Of a stretch of DNA of 64,000 nucleotides, positions 46,901-58,600 are shown piece by piece. The notes under the pieces are model-generated. The model made no database searches. It was not told where the DNA came from and was given only the letters and a program-made list of their open reading frames with translations. The DNA is taken from assembly GCA_914767715.1 (NCBI GenBank), contig OU612066.1, positions 37,978,283 to 38,042,282 on the forward strand. Direction: 5' to 3'. Each line of letters starts with the position of its first letter. Positions within the stretch are counted from its first letter, which is position 1. The position numbers were made by a program, and so were the translations under genes. The stretch comes from Membranipora membranacea. Its lineage: Eukaryota; Bryozoa; Gymnolaemata; Cheilostomatida; Membraniporidae.

Positions 46901-49900
46901 TTTATTTAAGGTCCTCCATCTTATCAGCAATCACAGCAGCATCATGCCGGTCGAGATAGAGCTCCTAGTACACCATTATCTAACCCACTAACCTCACATC
47001 CAGAGATGGGTAGAGAGGGCGATACACCTGCTGCCCCTCCTCCTCAGTATAATGGTGGAGGATCTCAACCCAACAACAGCAGAGTAGCTGGAGGAGCCAG
47101 AGATATCGATGCAGGCAATGCAAGAACGCAACTATCTGACACCAGTGATGAGCAGCCCGGAGGTTAGTATATAGGATACAGGTATCACCATCCACAGTTA
47201 CATATTGAAGAAATGTAGGTTTTCTCCACTGACATTATATGGAGTGTCAAGTTTGTAACATGTGTCAGCTGAAGGAGCAGAAAGGGTATGATATAATATT
47301 TACTTGGTTACTGTAGATGGCGGAGGAAGGACACTGTCTTCTACCAGTGATGACACCTCATCCAAGTCACGGCGACTGAACCCTGCTGGTGGAAAGCCAG
47401 CGCACGGGGGACTTCAAGAGAGGAAAAAAAAGGATGGGAAAGCTCCAGTCCTCCAAAAGTACACTGTTAATGGAGTGAGTATGTTTTATGGCAACTATAA
47501 AAGATTGTCAATCCCTTTTTGGGAGTTTCCGGAATATTTTTTATGTTTTGGTTTCATCTAGTAATGTTGTAGGAGTAGAGCAGATGATAAGGGTTAGCAT
47601 CATTTGTTAGAGGGGGGGGGGGTTGGGGAGGTTATATATCCAGTAGTACCGCCTATAATTTGACAGCTGACAATATGTCATATGGCCATAAAATGAATTG
47701 TCAGTCAGCTGGACACCATAGACAGTATTTGATAAGATGGCAAGGTTCTCCTCAATTATTCACAGGGCACTAACGCTATAAAAGGTTATTATACTGTGTA
47801 GAGCCATGATAATCAAATTTACCGACTAAAGTAATGACTGCCGATGTTACATGAGTACACTACTATCTCCGCCTTTTTGTTGTTGATGAGATATTCTATG
47901 AGTAAATACACACTAAGTTCAAATTCTTGGACTCGTATAGGAGTTTATTCTCATTGCATTGTGATTACGCTAGCTTGGTTTAAATTGTCAATTGTCTCAT
48001 CTTTGTCACTTATATTAAAAATTTTATTAAAATTAATTTTTAGGCAAGCGCATGAAACCGCAAATTTTGGTAATTAAATGGTTATTGACCCTGCATATTT
48101 TTGTCATTTCTTATTTTTACCATCTAACCCCTCTCCGGTATTATTACTCAGATAAATCAATCTTTATGAGTAACAGTGACGTTAATCATGCTCTCATGTT
48201 TTCTCTTGTCAGGGCCCTGGAACTATCACAGTTACGTTATCAGGTATGTTATAATGTACATTCATCCCCTCCTACATAGACAGCGGATAGTCCTACTGTA
48301 CTCATATAAACCCTGGACCCACCCTAGGCTAGTAAAGGTCGTGTCAACGACCGCTAATACCGACACCACTCCCAACGTACTCTTGAACAATTGTAATATG
48401 GCCAGCAACTGTTGTTAATATGGTTTACATTACGTAGATAGATGTCAGTTCTTATTAAGGCAGACACTAGCCAGCACATTCCATCTCATTCTGAGTTCAT
48501 TCGTAATAATTAAAGCAAATATATCACCATTGTTTGATATCTCATAAACTGCACTGTATAGTATTAGTCAAAGCTCAAACTGTAGCTTAGGTTGGGGCAA
48601 TCTCTAACGCTTGAGGGTCATCACAATAAGCGGAGTGTATGACATCCTATGATGTAAGTTCAGGTGATCATGTCTGTCTGTCAGATCAATTGTGCAAGGT
48701 GGTGATGAAAATCACTGTCATATGTACCCATCTCAAACATTGCCTGATATCTCACGATTATTGCATTAATATTTTATGCAAACAAATTTATCAGTTTTTC
48801 TGATGGATGTTTTAAATGATGTGTACATAAGGTGAAAAGGGGATGAGATTAAAAGCTTTTCCGTAATATTATACTGGTGGATATTAATCCTCACATGTCA
48901 CAACGCCATGTCCTCTCGGCATCCTCACCGCTGTCAAGCTGCCGTCTGTGATGTGAGTTCAACCTTAAATCATAATCCTGTATAGATTATTATTTTTTGC
49001 TGCTCAGGTATCAAACACATAAACACCTTATCTAGTCATGTGATGAGTCAAGCGGAATACTGCTTATGTTATCTATGAGATGAGAGGTAACGGCACCCAC
49101 ATCTTCACATTTTGTTGAGTTATCTATGCTAAGGTGCTTTTATCTGGCGTCTTTATGCTAATAAGGATGACAAGACTGATTCCCACAACATTGCGCTTTT
49201 ACTTTTCTAATATAAATTAGTCCCTCGGCCTTAAATATAAATCACATATCAAGTCTGTTTCCGGCACCCTCCACCTTTTGCAAACAAAATATAGTTATCT
49301 GCATCATATAAATCCACAGTCATCACATATCTACATACGGGAACAGAAACACTTCGGGGTGATGGGGGCTGGGAAAATATACCAAGAAATATCTCCCCTT
49401 CCCTTGTGGGGGGCTGAGAAAATATACCAAGAAATACCTGCCCCCCCCCCCCCCTCTCTTGTGGCACCTGACACATGGCTCCTGTGTGCCTAATGTGTGG
49501 CTGGAACGAGCTAAACATAAAAAGAAATATTCTGAATACTTTTACTTGTTGGATCTTCAAAATCTAGAATCATGTTTAAATCCAGAAACTTTCTATTCCT
49601 TATAATTCTGCGAACCCTAAACCTGGCCTCACCTCCTCATCCTCTCAGCAAATGTTATATCAGACCCTGTCTGTCTGTCCGTCTGTCTGTCTGTACACGG
49701 TTGTGATTTTCACTTTATAGGAGCTAATGTAGTTATTAACAATCAGTTTGGAGGCAGACCTGTACAATGTTCTACTAGACATGAGAGCACCTCAGAGAAG
49801 CCTGTACCAATCCCGGCAGCAGGTTAGTGTACTGACACTGATGTGAACATATCTCTATCATCATGACACATATCATGAATCAGACACTCATATTGATATT

Positions 49901-51141
49901 GTGTGCACTTACAATATCCCTGTCGCAGTTAAAAACCTCGCAAAGCTGTCAATCCCTTTGTCATTTATTTTGAGCAATTTAACTGCATTTTTGTAAGTTT
50001 TTTATCCGGCATCAAAATAAATTAGGCAGGTTTTGCTTTGGTTCATCTGTGTATCTTATTACAAAACAAGATTACAATTTTTTGTCATCCTAATAATTAG
50101 TTAATTATTTGCGGTCATGTGCCCCTTGAAACAATTCATCAACATGTTTTTGTTTTCATGTATTGTCATAGTTTGGGAAAAGTTTTAATTACAAGTTTCA
50201 CTTTCTAGTATATCTAAATATAAAGTCCTCTTCGGTTTTCAGCTACTAAAACAACAATATGAGAGTAAAAAACTATAAACTTTTAGTACCGCTTTACCTG
50301 TCATCTTGTCCCAGGGCATATGAACGGTGAGAGGTCCTATAAGGCAGGTGGTTGTTTAATGTTAAGGTGACAAAGGAAAAATAATTTTTATCATACCTGC
50401 CCAAATGTATGTAAAAAGTATACTGGGCTCAACTTACTCATGAATATCTGGAATACGCTAGAGTTTTTCAAAAAAGGAAATCTAGGAAACTATTAAGCGT
50501 AAAATTACACTTTTTGATCATATAGCAAACATCATGGGTACTGGAAGGTTCTATTCAAGCATTGCTGCTATGTCATAACCATAACCTTCCTCTTCCTCAC
50601 GCTAATATTTACTTTATATTTATTTTCACTCTCTAAGTATCGATAAAGTCTCTATTGAATGGTAATTTCACATATTACGTCAAATGATATTCTACCGAAA
50701 ATATGGTGATCATCATCATGGTTCACTGACGTTTTCAAATTGACTTAAATGACCTTGAAAGATTTATACTAGTTCCGTTGTCGTCTCACATTTACGTAAT
50801 TATTGTTGTGGTCTAACGTATTTTATCATCGATTGTTTCTCAATTTTATAGAATCCAAGAGGAGAATAACTGCAGCAGATATCGAGCTGCTCTCCGAGAA
50901 GATTGGTAATAAGTGGAAGTTTGTCGGCAAGTCTATTGGAGTGGATGTGGGTACATTAGATAACATACAGGTAGAACATGCAGGTAATCAAAAAAATATG
51001 ACTCGGGCTATGTTTCAAAAATGGATCGGCAAATACGGACACAGAGCAACGATAAACTACGTAATCGGAGCTCTGAAATCTGACAAGATAGGACTTTATT
51101 CGGTGGCTGCATATCTGCGCCCTGATTCACCAGAGAGCTGA
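43912..51141 (+). CDS. Death-domain protein with disordered N-terminus (10 exons, 443 aa)
   Basis: Exons 43912-44029, 44737-44908, 45430-45492, 45975-46088, 46634-46665, 46911-47162, 47317-47474, 48213-48243, 49721-49822, 50852-51141; all phases fit (1332 nt). Residues 1 to about 300 are rich in Pro, Gln, Ser, Asn and Gly, probably disordered. Residues 304-325 (GPGTITVTLSG, then ANVVINNQFGG) form a hydrophobic beta-prone patch. Residues about 352-437 read as a death domain: ITAADIELLSEKIGNKWKFV, GVDVGTLDNIQVEH, then MTRAMFQKWIGKYG, ATINYVIGALKS and LYSVAAYL. The helix pattern and the WK, LDNIQ and W(I)-ALK positions match death domains of receptor adaptors. Function, by family, is signalling through homotypic death-domain contacts; partners are unknown. 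AATAAA at 51248. No TIR, NACHT, kinase or membrane segment. The ATG is the first in its frame after an AT-rich upstream region, but an extra 5' exon cannot be excluded. Confidence 0.85.
44047..44393. mobile_element. hAT (Charlie-like) MITE in intron 1 of the death-domain gene
   Basis: Ends CAGGGGTGCCCAACC and TTGGGCAGTCCTG, with the exact 8-bp duplication GGCTAGGG at 44039-44046 and 44394-44401. 347 bp. It lies ten bases after the exon-1 donor and makes that exon appear to read on into ...MYWLGQGCPT. Confidence 0.92.
46471..46503. mobile_element. Micro-palindrome related to family E (about 33 bp)
   Basis: CCAATCAATAAACTAAG / CTTAGTTCATTGG, flanked by TCCAACA at 46464-46470 and 46504-46510. 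Ends and core resemble CAATGAACTAA...TTAGTTCATTG, but the left half has a small insertion. In intron 4 of the death-domain gene. Confidence 0.5.
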
Positions 51142-52246
51142 GATCTGATCAATCATATTATATATGTATATTATATGATATGATATATTATATATACAAT
51201 AATACATATATATATAATAATCAATTTTTTTTTCGCTATCAGGTCACAATAAATGCATGGCTTCCCATTTTATTAAATAAATTACACAGCATTTATTTTC
51301 GGAAGATGACAGGCTGCCGTAATATTATAATATCCTACAAATATAACAACTCAACACAAAGGGTTCATGTGCTATAATATTGAAATGAATTTTTCTCATT
51401 AATTTTGTCGAACTGCATCCCTGTGGATCATATTACATTGATATAAATGGAAAATCTTTATTGTAAAATATTCTGTTCAGTTTATGCAAAGCAAAATAGC
51501 TGAGCTGAGCGATTACTCAAGCATTATGCTGACCTTGATTTATACCCGGGACCATTTCTTAACCATCAACTTCTTGTTCTTCTCCTCTGGGACAAATAAA
51601 ACAATTTCTGCATAAATATTTTGACACTTAGTTTTATCTGATAATAACAGCGTATTGAATTTCATCTTGATTCTGATGATAGGTTTTAATTGCTGTGATA
51701 TCATGAACTTAGATATGGATGCGGTTGTTTTGTGATGAATGTTTTCACCTGTCTCTGATTTTACTAAGCTTCCTGGAAATCCTTCATTCTCTGTCCTGTG
51801 TATATCACGAGTTTCCGTCAGCACAAGATTTGCAGTCCCCTTGGATGTTGTGTGTGAATCACCATTCCCACAGATTAACTCGTTTCTTTTTGCCAAGGCA
51901 CCAGTGGGAGATTTGACATTGCTGAGGCTACGTCCTAAGTAATGGTGATAATCAATACTTGATATTTTGTCTGGCTTCTCTCAGCATGATACACCAAACC
52001 AAGATATTTATAAACTCTGATCAAACCAATGATATCACACTCAAACACTATGTGTGGTAGACAACTCTTACGCTTACTTAGCCTTAGTATCCTTAGTCTG
52101 ATACGGGCTCGTGTTATGATTAACCTCAAATGATTCACATTGCTAACGCGATTGCAATGTCCTATAGATAGAATATGATGCCCTCAACAGGCGCAGGATT
52201 TGATAAATCAATGCGTAAATATGACGGGGAGCAAACATTGCACAGT
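51142..52246. other. Intergenic interval
   Basis: AT-rich; includes the death-domain gene 3' end and an AT-repeat tract at 51160-51215. The two-strand open stretch at 51540-51940 has no supporting splice signals or motif and is not called a gene. Confidence 0.5.
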
Positions 52247-52254
52247 TATATAAA
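52247..52254 (+). promoter_or_regulatory. TATA box of the secreted-protein gene
   Basis: TATATAAA followed by gctgtgtgctcaggg, about 157 bp before the ATG at 52411. Suggests a TATA-driven, possibly tightly regulated promoter with a leader of about 130 nt. Confidence 0.55.
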
Positions 52255-52410
52255 GCTGTGTGCTCAGGGTGTCAAGATTAGAGCATCGAGGTAAACCCTC
52301 CACACCAATACGGGTCAACAGCTGGAGAACATTCATCTCAAAGTATCATAGCATAACAGTGATTATAACAGTTGATCACAGATTTAATCAGAAATCCCTG
52401 AGCGAGGAAG

Positions 52411-53013
52411 ATGAGGACCGCTGGGCTATCTCTGGCACTATTTGTGAGTCTACAGTTAGCTTGGGGACTGCCACAACCTGCCAACATACAAGACCTTCTA
52501 GCCAGCATAGATGAGGTATGCCCGATAGTGTGCAGGGGTGAATCCATGGCATATCTACAGAGATATTGTAGATGTGTCCTCCGTGAGAAACAGTTTTTAT
52601 ATGGAAAGCGAAATGGTGGAGGATTCTATAATACAAATAGAGCAGCTGCAGAGAGTCTCCAAAAATTAGACGGGTTAGCGGATTTAGGAGAGAAACTGAC
52701 TCTACTGGGGGAGACAACCACTAAAGAGCCTACAGGCGCAGATATTGGTGATCAACTGAAAAGGCTGCTGGATTTGGGCAGTAAGCAGATCGATGTACAA
52801 GTCACAGACACTCCAGAGTTTGTTCAACAGGTGCCGGTGTCGGATCTGTTTGTATCAGAATTTGGTAAGACTATCGAGGAGGCATCTCATGAGGATTTTA
52901 TGAGATGGACTGAAAAGGAGATGAAAGGTGCGGAACTCAGACTTATGAAATTAGTCAAATTCTACGATTTCCTTCGAGATACCGATCCACGTAACAGTCA
53001 AGGTCATATCTGA
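52411..53013 (+). CDS. Secreted four-cysteine protein, intronless, 200 aa
   Basis: The first 19 residues (MRTAGLSLALFVSLQLAWG) are a clear signal peptide with a likely cut before LPQPAN. The mature part has four cysteines close to its start (Cys37, Cys41, Cys53, Cys55; spacing C-x3-C-x11-C-x-C), which could form two disulfides, then a Leu/Lys/Asp/Glu-rich, probably helical region with no further cysteines, ending NSQGHI. There is no membrane segment and no dibasic-flanked peptide repeat typical of neuropeptide precursors. It has its own TATA box and AATAAA at 53195-53200. The family is not recognised. Being intronless among intron-rich neighbours is unusual, but there is no poly(A) tail or other sign of retroposition. 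Confidence 0.8.
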   Translation: MRTAGLSLALFVSLQLAWGLPQPANIQDLLASIDEVCPIVCRGESMAYLQRYCRCVLREKQFLYGKRNGGGFYNTNRAAAESLQKLDGLADLGEKLTLLGETTTKEPTGADIGDQLKRLLDLGSKQIDVQVTDTPEFVQQVPVSDLFVSEFGKTIEEASHEDFMRWTEKEMKGAELRLMKLVKFYDFLRDTDPRNSQGHI

Positions 53014-54415
53014 ATACGCATAGGCACGCCAAGGATACATTGAAGTTTATCTTGCGGTCTTATAATTTCAGTTAGTAATGACTCAAAATGAAATTTTGAA
53101 TTTTTCCTCATATCTCATACCATTTTTACAAACACCAATATTGTTTATAATCTGGAAAATATTTCTCATTTTAAAATTTCGTCCGTTGTGCCACAATAAA
53201 CTGTATTGTTTTTCTCTAAATATCTAATTGTTTTCACACAAATACTACGGGCAGGAAATAAGTATATATATAGTTATGCTGAAAAATCAGTACTATATTT
53301 CTGAGTGGTTAAATTTTAAACAGTTGTAGATTCTGAATATAGTGTCTGACCAATTTTTTGCACTAATGAACACTGTCGGCAAATATCAGTTTTAGTATCA
53401 AAACGCTCATAATTGTGCACTTATTAACAAAGTACATATAAATCATCAATCTGCCGGCAGCGGATGTATGTGTCACTTTCACATTAATATGTAATGTACA
53501 TATTATCACCACAAACCTACGGAGGCCCGGCCAAGCATACAAACATCAAGTACAAATCAAGTTGAAAATCCTTCAAATTTTTTGTTTTGGTAGTTACAAT
53601 AATGCAACTGTACGCGTTTATCTTTGACAACAATTTATCACAAAATAGGTAGGCGTCGTTAAAGACAAGATAGTATAGGAAAGCAAATATTTACAGAGAG
53701 GCAAACTTTGATAATGACAGTGGTAGCAAATTTAGTATTTTTAGTGGCAGCATGTTGGGCTTAAAAATTAATAATACCGTGATATTAGTTATAGGTGTGA
53801 TTATCACATTTAGTTGATCTTTTGATCAATATATTATTATGAACACTTCCAGTAATAGTATTAACATCTTGTTATATAACATCTCATATAACATCTATTT
53901 CATGATTAATTCTGCAGACTCCCTATTTGACCCACCGGCGCCCAGGCCACCCTATATTCTACCCAGTTCTCAGAATATTTTTTTAGAATTAAGCGATCCC
54001 CTCTCCTCTGGAATAACGGAGTGTACGGATGGTGATGTCTCTACAGATCATATTTAACATAGTTGTCTCGACCGGGTTTTATATTTTTCCACTTGTATCA
54101 ATTAGTTCCAATCAAAAAAATTCTTGCAGAGCCAAAATCCAGAATGGAAAGGCAGAGCTAAAGTAGTTCCTCTCAAAAAATCTTAAAAAACAAGCTCTCA
54201 GTCAATAATTAACTTATTTTATCGTAGCTTACTAAACCAGGTCTGGCAGAATTGAATACATAAAAACTTCGCACTATTGCTCGCCCCACTTTGGATTGTA
54301 GTGTAGTCACAACCTGGATGAAGGTGAAATCTCACTCCTTGGACTAGCATGTATTAACAAGCTTTGCTGTGTTGTTGTGAGGACATGCTTTTCTTAGCCT
54401 GTCAAGTGTCAAGAC
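53014..54415. other. Intergenic interval
   Basis: 3' end of the secreted-protein gene, then AT-rich sequence. The 72-aa frame at 53839-54057 lacks support. Nothing else was recognised. Confidence 0.5.
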
Positions 54416-54442
54416 CATAGAGTTATCCCCTATAATTCTATG
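54416..54442. mobile_element. 27-bp micro-MITE with 8-bp target duplication
   Basis: A 27-bp imperfect palindrome starting CATAGAGTTAT and ending ATAATTCTATG, flanked by the exact 8-bp direct repeat GTCAAGAC at 54408-54415 and 54443-54450. Same length and almost the same ends as 56823-56849. Confidence 0.75.
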
Positions 54443-55644
54443 GTCAAGACAGGCTAGGCTATATAATTGGAGCTGCAGTTCAAAACTAAGAGTTGTTTAC
54501 CCATGTTATTTTAACGGACATAATGCGCTTCTCATATGCGGTAAATCTCATTGGACTCCGAAAATAATATAGTAAAATTTAGCTTACTTTCAAGCTCTTT
54601 TTTTCCTTTGAATGGGAACCTCTTAAGAAGTAACTACGGTATGTTATGTCAATTTTGGTAATGGAGTATAGAAATCAACTATTATGATTTCAAAGGAATC
54701 CCCCTCTCCATTTTGCTACACACAGTTTTTCTTCTTTGTTGATGCTAATTTGCTCTTATTGTCAATTCTATTTTGATTAAATATGCTTTAGCTGCAGTGC
54801 ATTTATAAGTACTAGGGCCGGTTTGCTGCAAATACAGTATCCCATAGGAAGCAAAGCTCTTCTTTTGAGCAACCTATTCATTGATTGGAAAAGCACAAAT
54901 CCCAATTACTTAGTAAACTAATCACCTACCTAGCTACTAGAAGACTCATTATTCATGATCATGTGGTCAAAAAACACTTGGTTAGCCAAATCAGGCACTC
55001 CTTTTACTTCAAAGTTCCCGAGTGTTCAATTTTTTCAAAGGAATCCATGTTTTTGTTCTTGATTAAACATGCAAGGCTCATTCAACTAGAAAATAAATGC
55101 CTAATCTGTGTTTGTACTAGTCTGGGCCCACAGTTCACAATCAGAGGCTGGCAAACATGGGCCCCTGGGACTTACATGTCTTTACTTTGCCAATGTTCAG
55201 TATCAACCACCCAAAACAACACCATGGTGGACTTTGGGTGGTTGATAGTGGACATTGGAAAAGTAAAGACATGTAAGTCCCAGGGGCCAATGCTGGCAAA
55301 CTCCTTATGCCTATCTATGTATGTCTGAGCCCCTGAGTCATGGCCCGCCCAGCAGCCCCCCTCTAGCTGTGTGTACCATATGTTACAAATTTCAGCTAAT
55401 GTTAGCTAGGACAGGGCCATTCTCCCTGGCTAGGGGTAGGAGCAGCCTGTAGTTCAGTTAGGTTATTTCTTCCCTGCCTTATTAAAGTTTTTTTGCCAAG
55501 TGATAGAAATCCTAGAACTCTGACCTATGATTAATCAAACTAACGAAGGCGTGCTATTTTGGGCTATTGCTATTTTGTCACTAGTTAGTATAGGTCTTAA
55601 TGTTATGGTTCAGCACTTTTGAGATGATCCGACATATTTTTCAG
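54443..55644. other. Intergenic interval, no gene supported
   Basis: The 147-aa frame at 54885-55328 runs straight through a MITE and is a chance frame. No exon upstream of 55645 for the next gene could be identified. Confidence 0.5.
55157..55291. mobile_element. Palindromic MITE with 10-bp duplication (MULE-like), 135 bp
   Basis: Arms atgggcccctgggacttaca ... and the inverse tgtaagtcccaggggccaat pair over about 60 bp, including tgtctttacttt and tatcaaccaccca. Direct repeats GCTGGCAAAC lie at 55147-55156 and 55292-55301. A 9-10 bp duplication is typical of Mutator-like elements; that assignment is inference. Confidence 0.8.
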
Positions 55645-58600
55645 AGACTTATTTTGACATGCCTGCCTCACCTATCAAGTGGAGCGCATTTGCTGGACCT
55701 GAAGTAGAGCAGGTCTTTGGCCTCACTTATGGTACCAAACGTAAAACTGGTCAAGATGGAGGTGCAGACTTTGAAGAGTGTATGGCCAGCGAACCTCATG
55801 TGAGTCAGAATATAGAGTTCTTTGTGTGAGCAGCAACCTTTGCTAGTTGATTTGCTCGTACGAATTATCTTTCAGAGGAAAAGTCGCTTATCCCCTGCTA
55901 CTGAGTGACACAACCAACTATCGTATATGTAAAACTCAAAAATATACTGCATTTCAGAATTTTCACTTGCCACTGTTCATTTATTCTTGTTCCGGAAATA
56001 AGTAGCTGCTTTTTAATTTGCTGGAATTAACATGAATAATAAACCAAACCATCACCAATAAAATTTAATATCATCAAATCTGGCTGAATTTTGCAGTTGC
56101 CAAGAAAGAGATTATGTGTTTGGCAACAACAACAACATCAGCTTGTACCACAACAACCCGTCTCTGCAGTGAGTATCCATTGTGTTTACGAGTTTTGCAA
56201 AAATAGTTATGTAGCAGATATCGTGGTGTTAGGCGCAATTAATCATCCAGTGGCATCCTGACATCTGAAAACTGTCCCTTTTATCAATTGTTAATTTTGC
56301 ACATGGCCTGAGCTCATGTGAGGTGTGTTTGGGAGCTGTATAGAACAGTTGCAGTAGGTACTGTGTCTCAACATCTCAGTGGACTTCATCTCATATAAGA
56401 ACTCTAGCTGATGAGTATAAACTCTGCAGTGCCTTAAACATTCTACTGAACTAATCTGAAGCCTGTTTGTCCAACGCCTTTTTAGCTGATGCGGAAAACA
56501 TCAAAATGAGGGAAGCCAAAATACATCCATTATTTTTACTCATATTAAGAGTTATGAAGAGCTCTGGTACTTCTGCTGATAAAACAGTTGTTATTTCTGT
56601 AACAGAATTATTATGAGTAAGGCTAGCAGCAACCCAACCTGAGTGTTTTCAAAACTTCCTCTTGCAAAACTATTATATAACACACTGATATATGTAGATC
56701 AGAGAACCAACAATTTGATCAATCTAATCTATTGCCCTATTGAAATGATATATGGCTTAAAATAGACACATTGGCGAACATTAACGTAACATTTATTTAT
56801 AGACCTCTAAATATGGTAAGACCATAGACTTAATATTATTAAGTCTATGGGTAAGACCTGACACTTATCATATTTTAAGTGGTCTCTCTCTTTATCCTTA
56901 TTTTCAGGATGTCAGCGCCATGACGGATAACGATGATCAGATGGAGATGGAAGAAACCCAGAAGTACCAGATAAGTCAGCCTCAAAATAATAACAGCATC
57001 CTGAGTCAGCAGATATATCAAACTGTATCACAGAGTCAGCAACACGGTCTGGTGAGTTAATTTCACATTAGATGCCATTATACTATATTTGATAGTTCAT
57101 ATTGTGCCTTGCCTTTGTAACAATGAAACTTCAGTCTCAAAATTAGAGAAAAAACTAAATGATTTCTTGTTAGAGTGGGTGTAGGCCGTAGGGGGTAGCC
57201 CAGTTGTTACAGTGTCTGCCCCCTTCACCTATGTGTTGGAGGTTCTGGGTTCGAATCCTGTTACAGTCTCTTGATTACTGGGCTCTGCCACCCAGTGTGT
57301 ACTGACCTTCCTGCAAACTGAGAGCCACTAGGCACCAAATATTTCCCAGTCTCTGAACTTTGATTTGGATTTCAACCAATTTTTTTTTAGCTAACTAGAA
57401 AACTTTGAGAAAATATGTTTGGACTTTTTGACATGATTGATAATAAAACTGCACTGACATCCTACAGCTGCATTAACATATTCTCATCTAACTTTGGGGA
57501 TGATTTGTATATGAGACCTCGGTATCTTCGTATGTCAGGTTACATGCCTTACAGACTGAGCCTTAATACTTCTTGATTTTGATGACGTAATTATATTATT
57601 TTATTGTTCCTGTTTTCTTTTCATTTCAAACGGCAAAGCACATGAACCTTCAAATATAGAATTATTGATCCTATATATATATATATATATATATAGTGTA
57701 ACCACAAACATGTAAATAAATACTCTCTATTTACATGTTTATGAGTGTAACAATTCCCATATCCTGATCATTAGGAAATACGATGTGACCTCACTGAACA
57801 GCTTTGTTTGGGTCGTCTTAGTCCTTCGAGAATATTAAGCAATGGAGATCTATAAAAAAAAATATGTTATACTTCCTTTTTTAATTGTAATACTGTTACT
57901 ACCTGTTGTGCAGGGTTTCCTGATTTCCCAGGTGCAGGTAAATTTTGAGCACACTGACGTGTTGTGTTGTTTGCCGTATGTTTGCGATTCACCTACAGAC
58001 CCAGTTTATAAATGCTTGACATGAGTTGTTATTCTACCTACCAAGTACAGGATACCTCTTGCTCACAGTGAAAATTGTCGAGGTTCTTTTTGCATTTTTT
58101 GGCCCATTGCTATTGGAGGTTTGATATTCCTGGAACTATATGCGGTATAATCGGTTATACTCAAAATAAGCATGTCGGTAACCCCCAGTGTACCATGATA
58201 AGTATGAAGGGCATCTGTATAATTTCTTTGACCGGTTTCTGACGTCACGTCAATGTTAAATATAATGATATGATCAGGGTTTTAGTGACCATACTGACAT
58301 TGTCACAGTTAATGATATACATGCCCTGTATACCCATGTTTCTTAGAAAATATTGTACTTCTAACCTTGTCGCCATTGATGAGCAAAAAACTTGTTGACA
58401 ATCAAAGTTGACATAAAAAATAGGTTTTTAGTTTTATGTGATCGAGTGGTTTGCAATAACATACTGCTTTCAAGTCGCTTACATTCTAATAATTATACAT
58501 GTTAGTGATATATGGATAATATAACCTTCATAAGTGAATACCTATACATATATAAACTTGTTTATGTATGTTGCTATTATGTAAATGCCTTCACTTTGGA

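Noticed and set aside
54885-55328. 147-aa protein
   Set aside because: The second half is a palindromic MITE with a 10-bp duplication; no motif in the first half.
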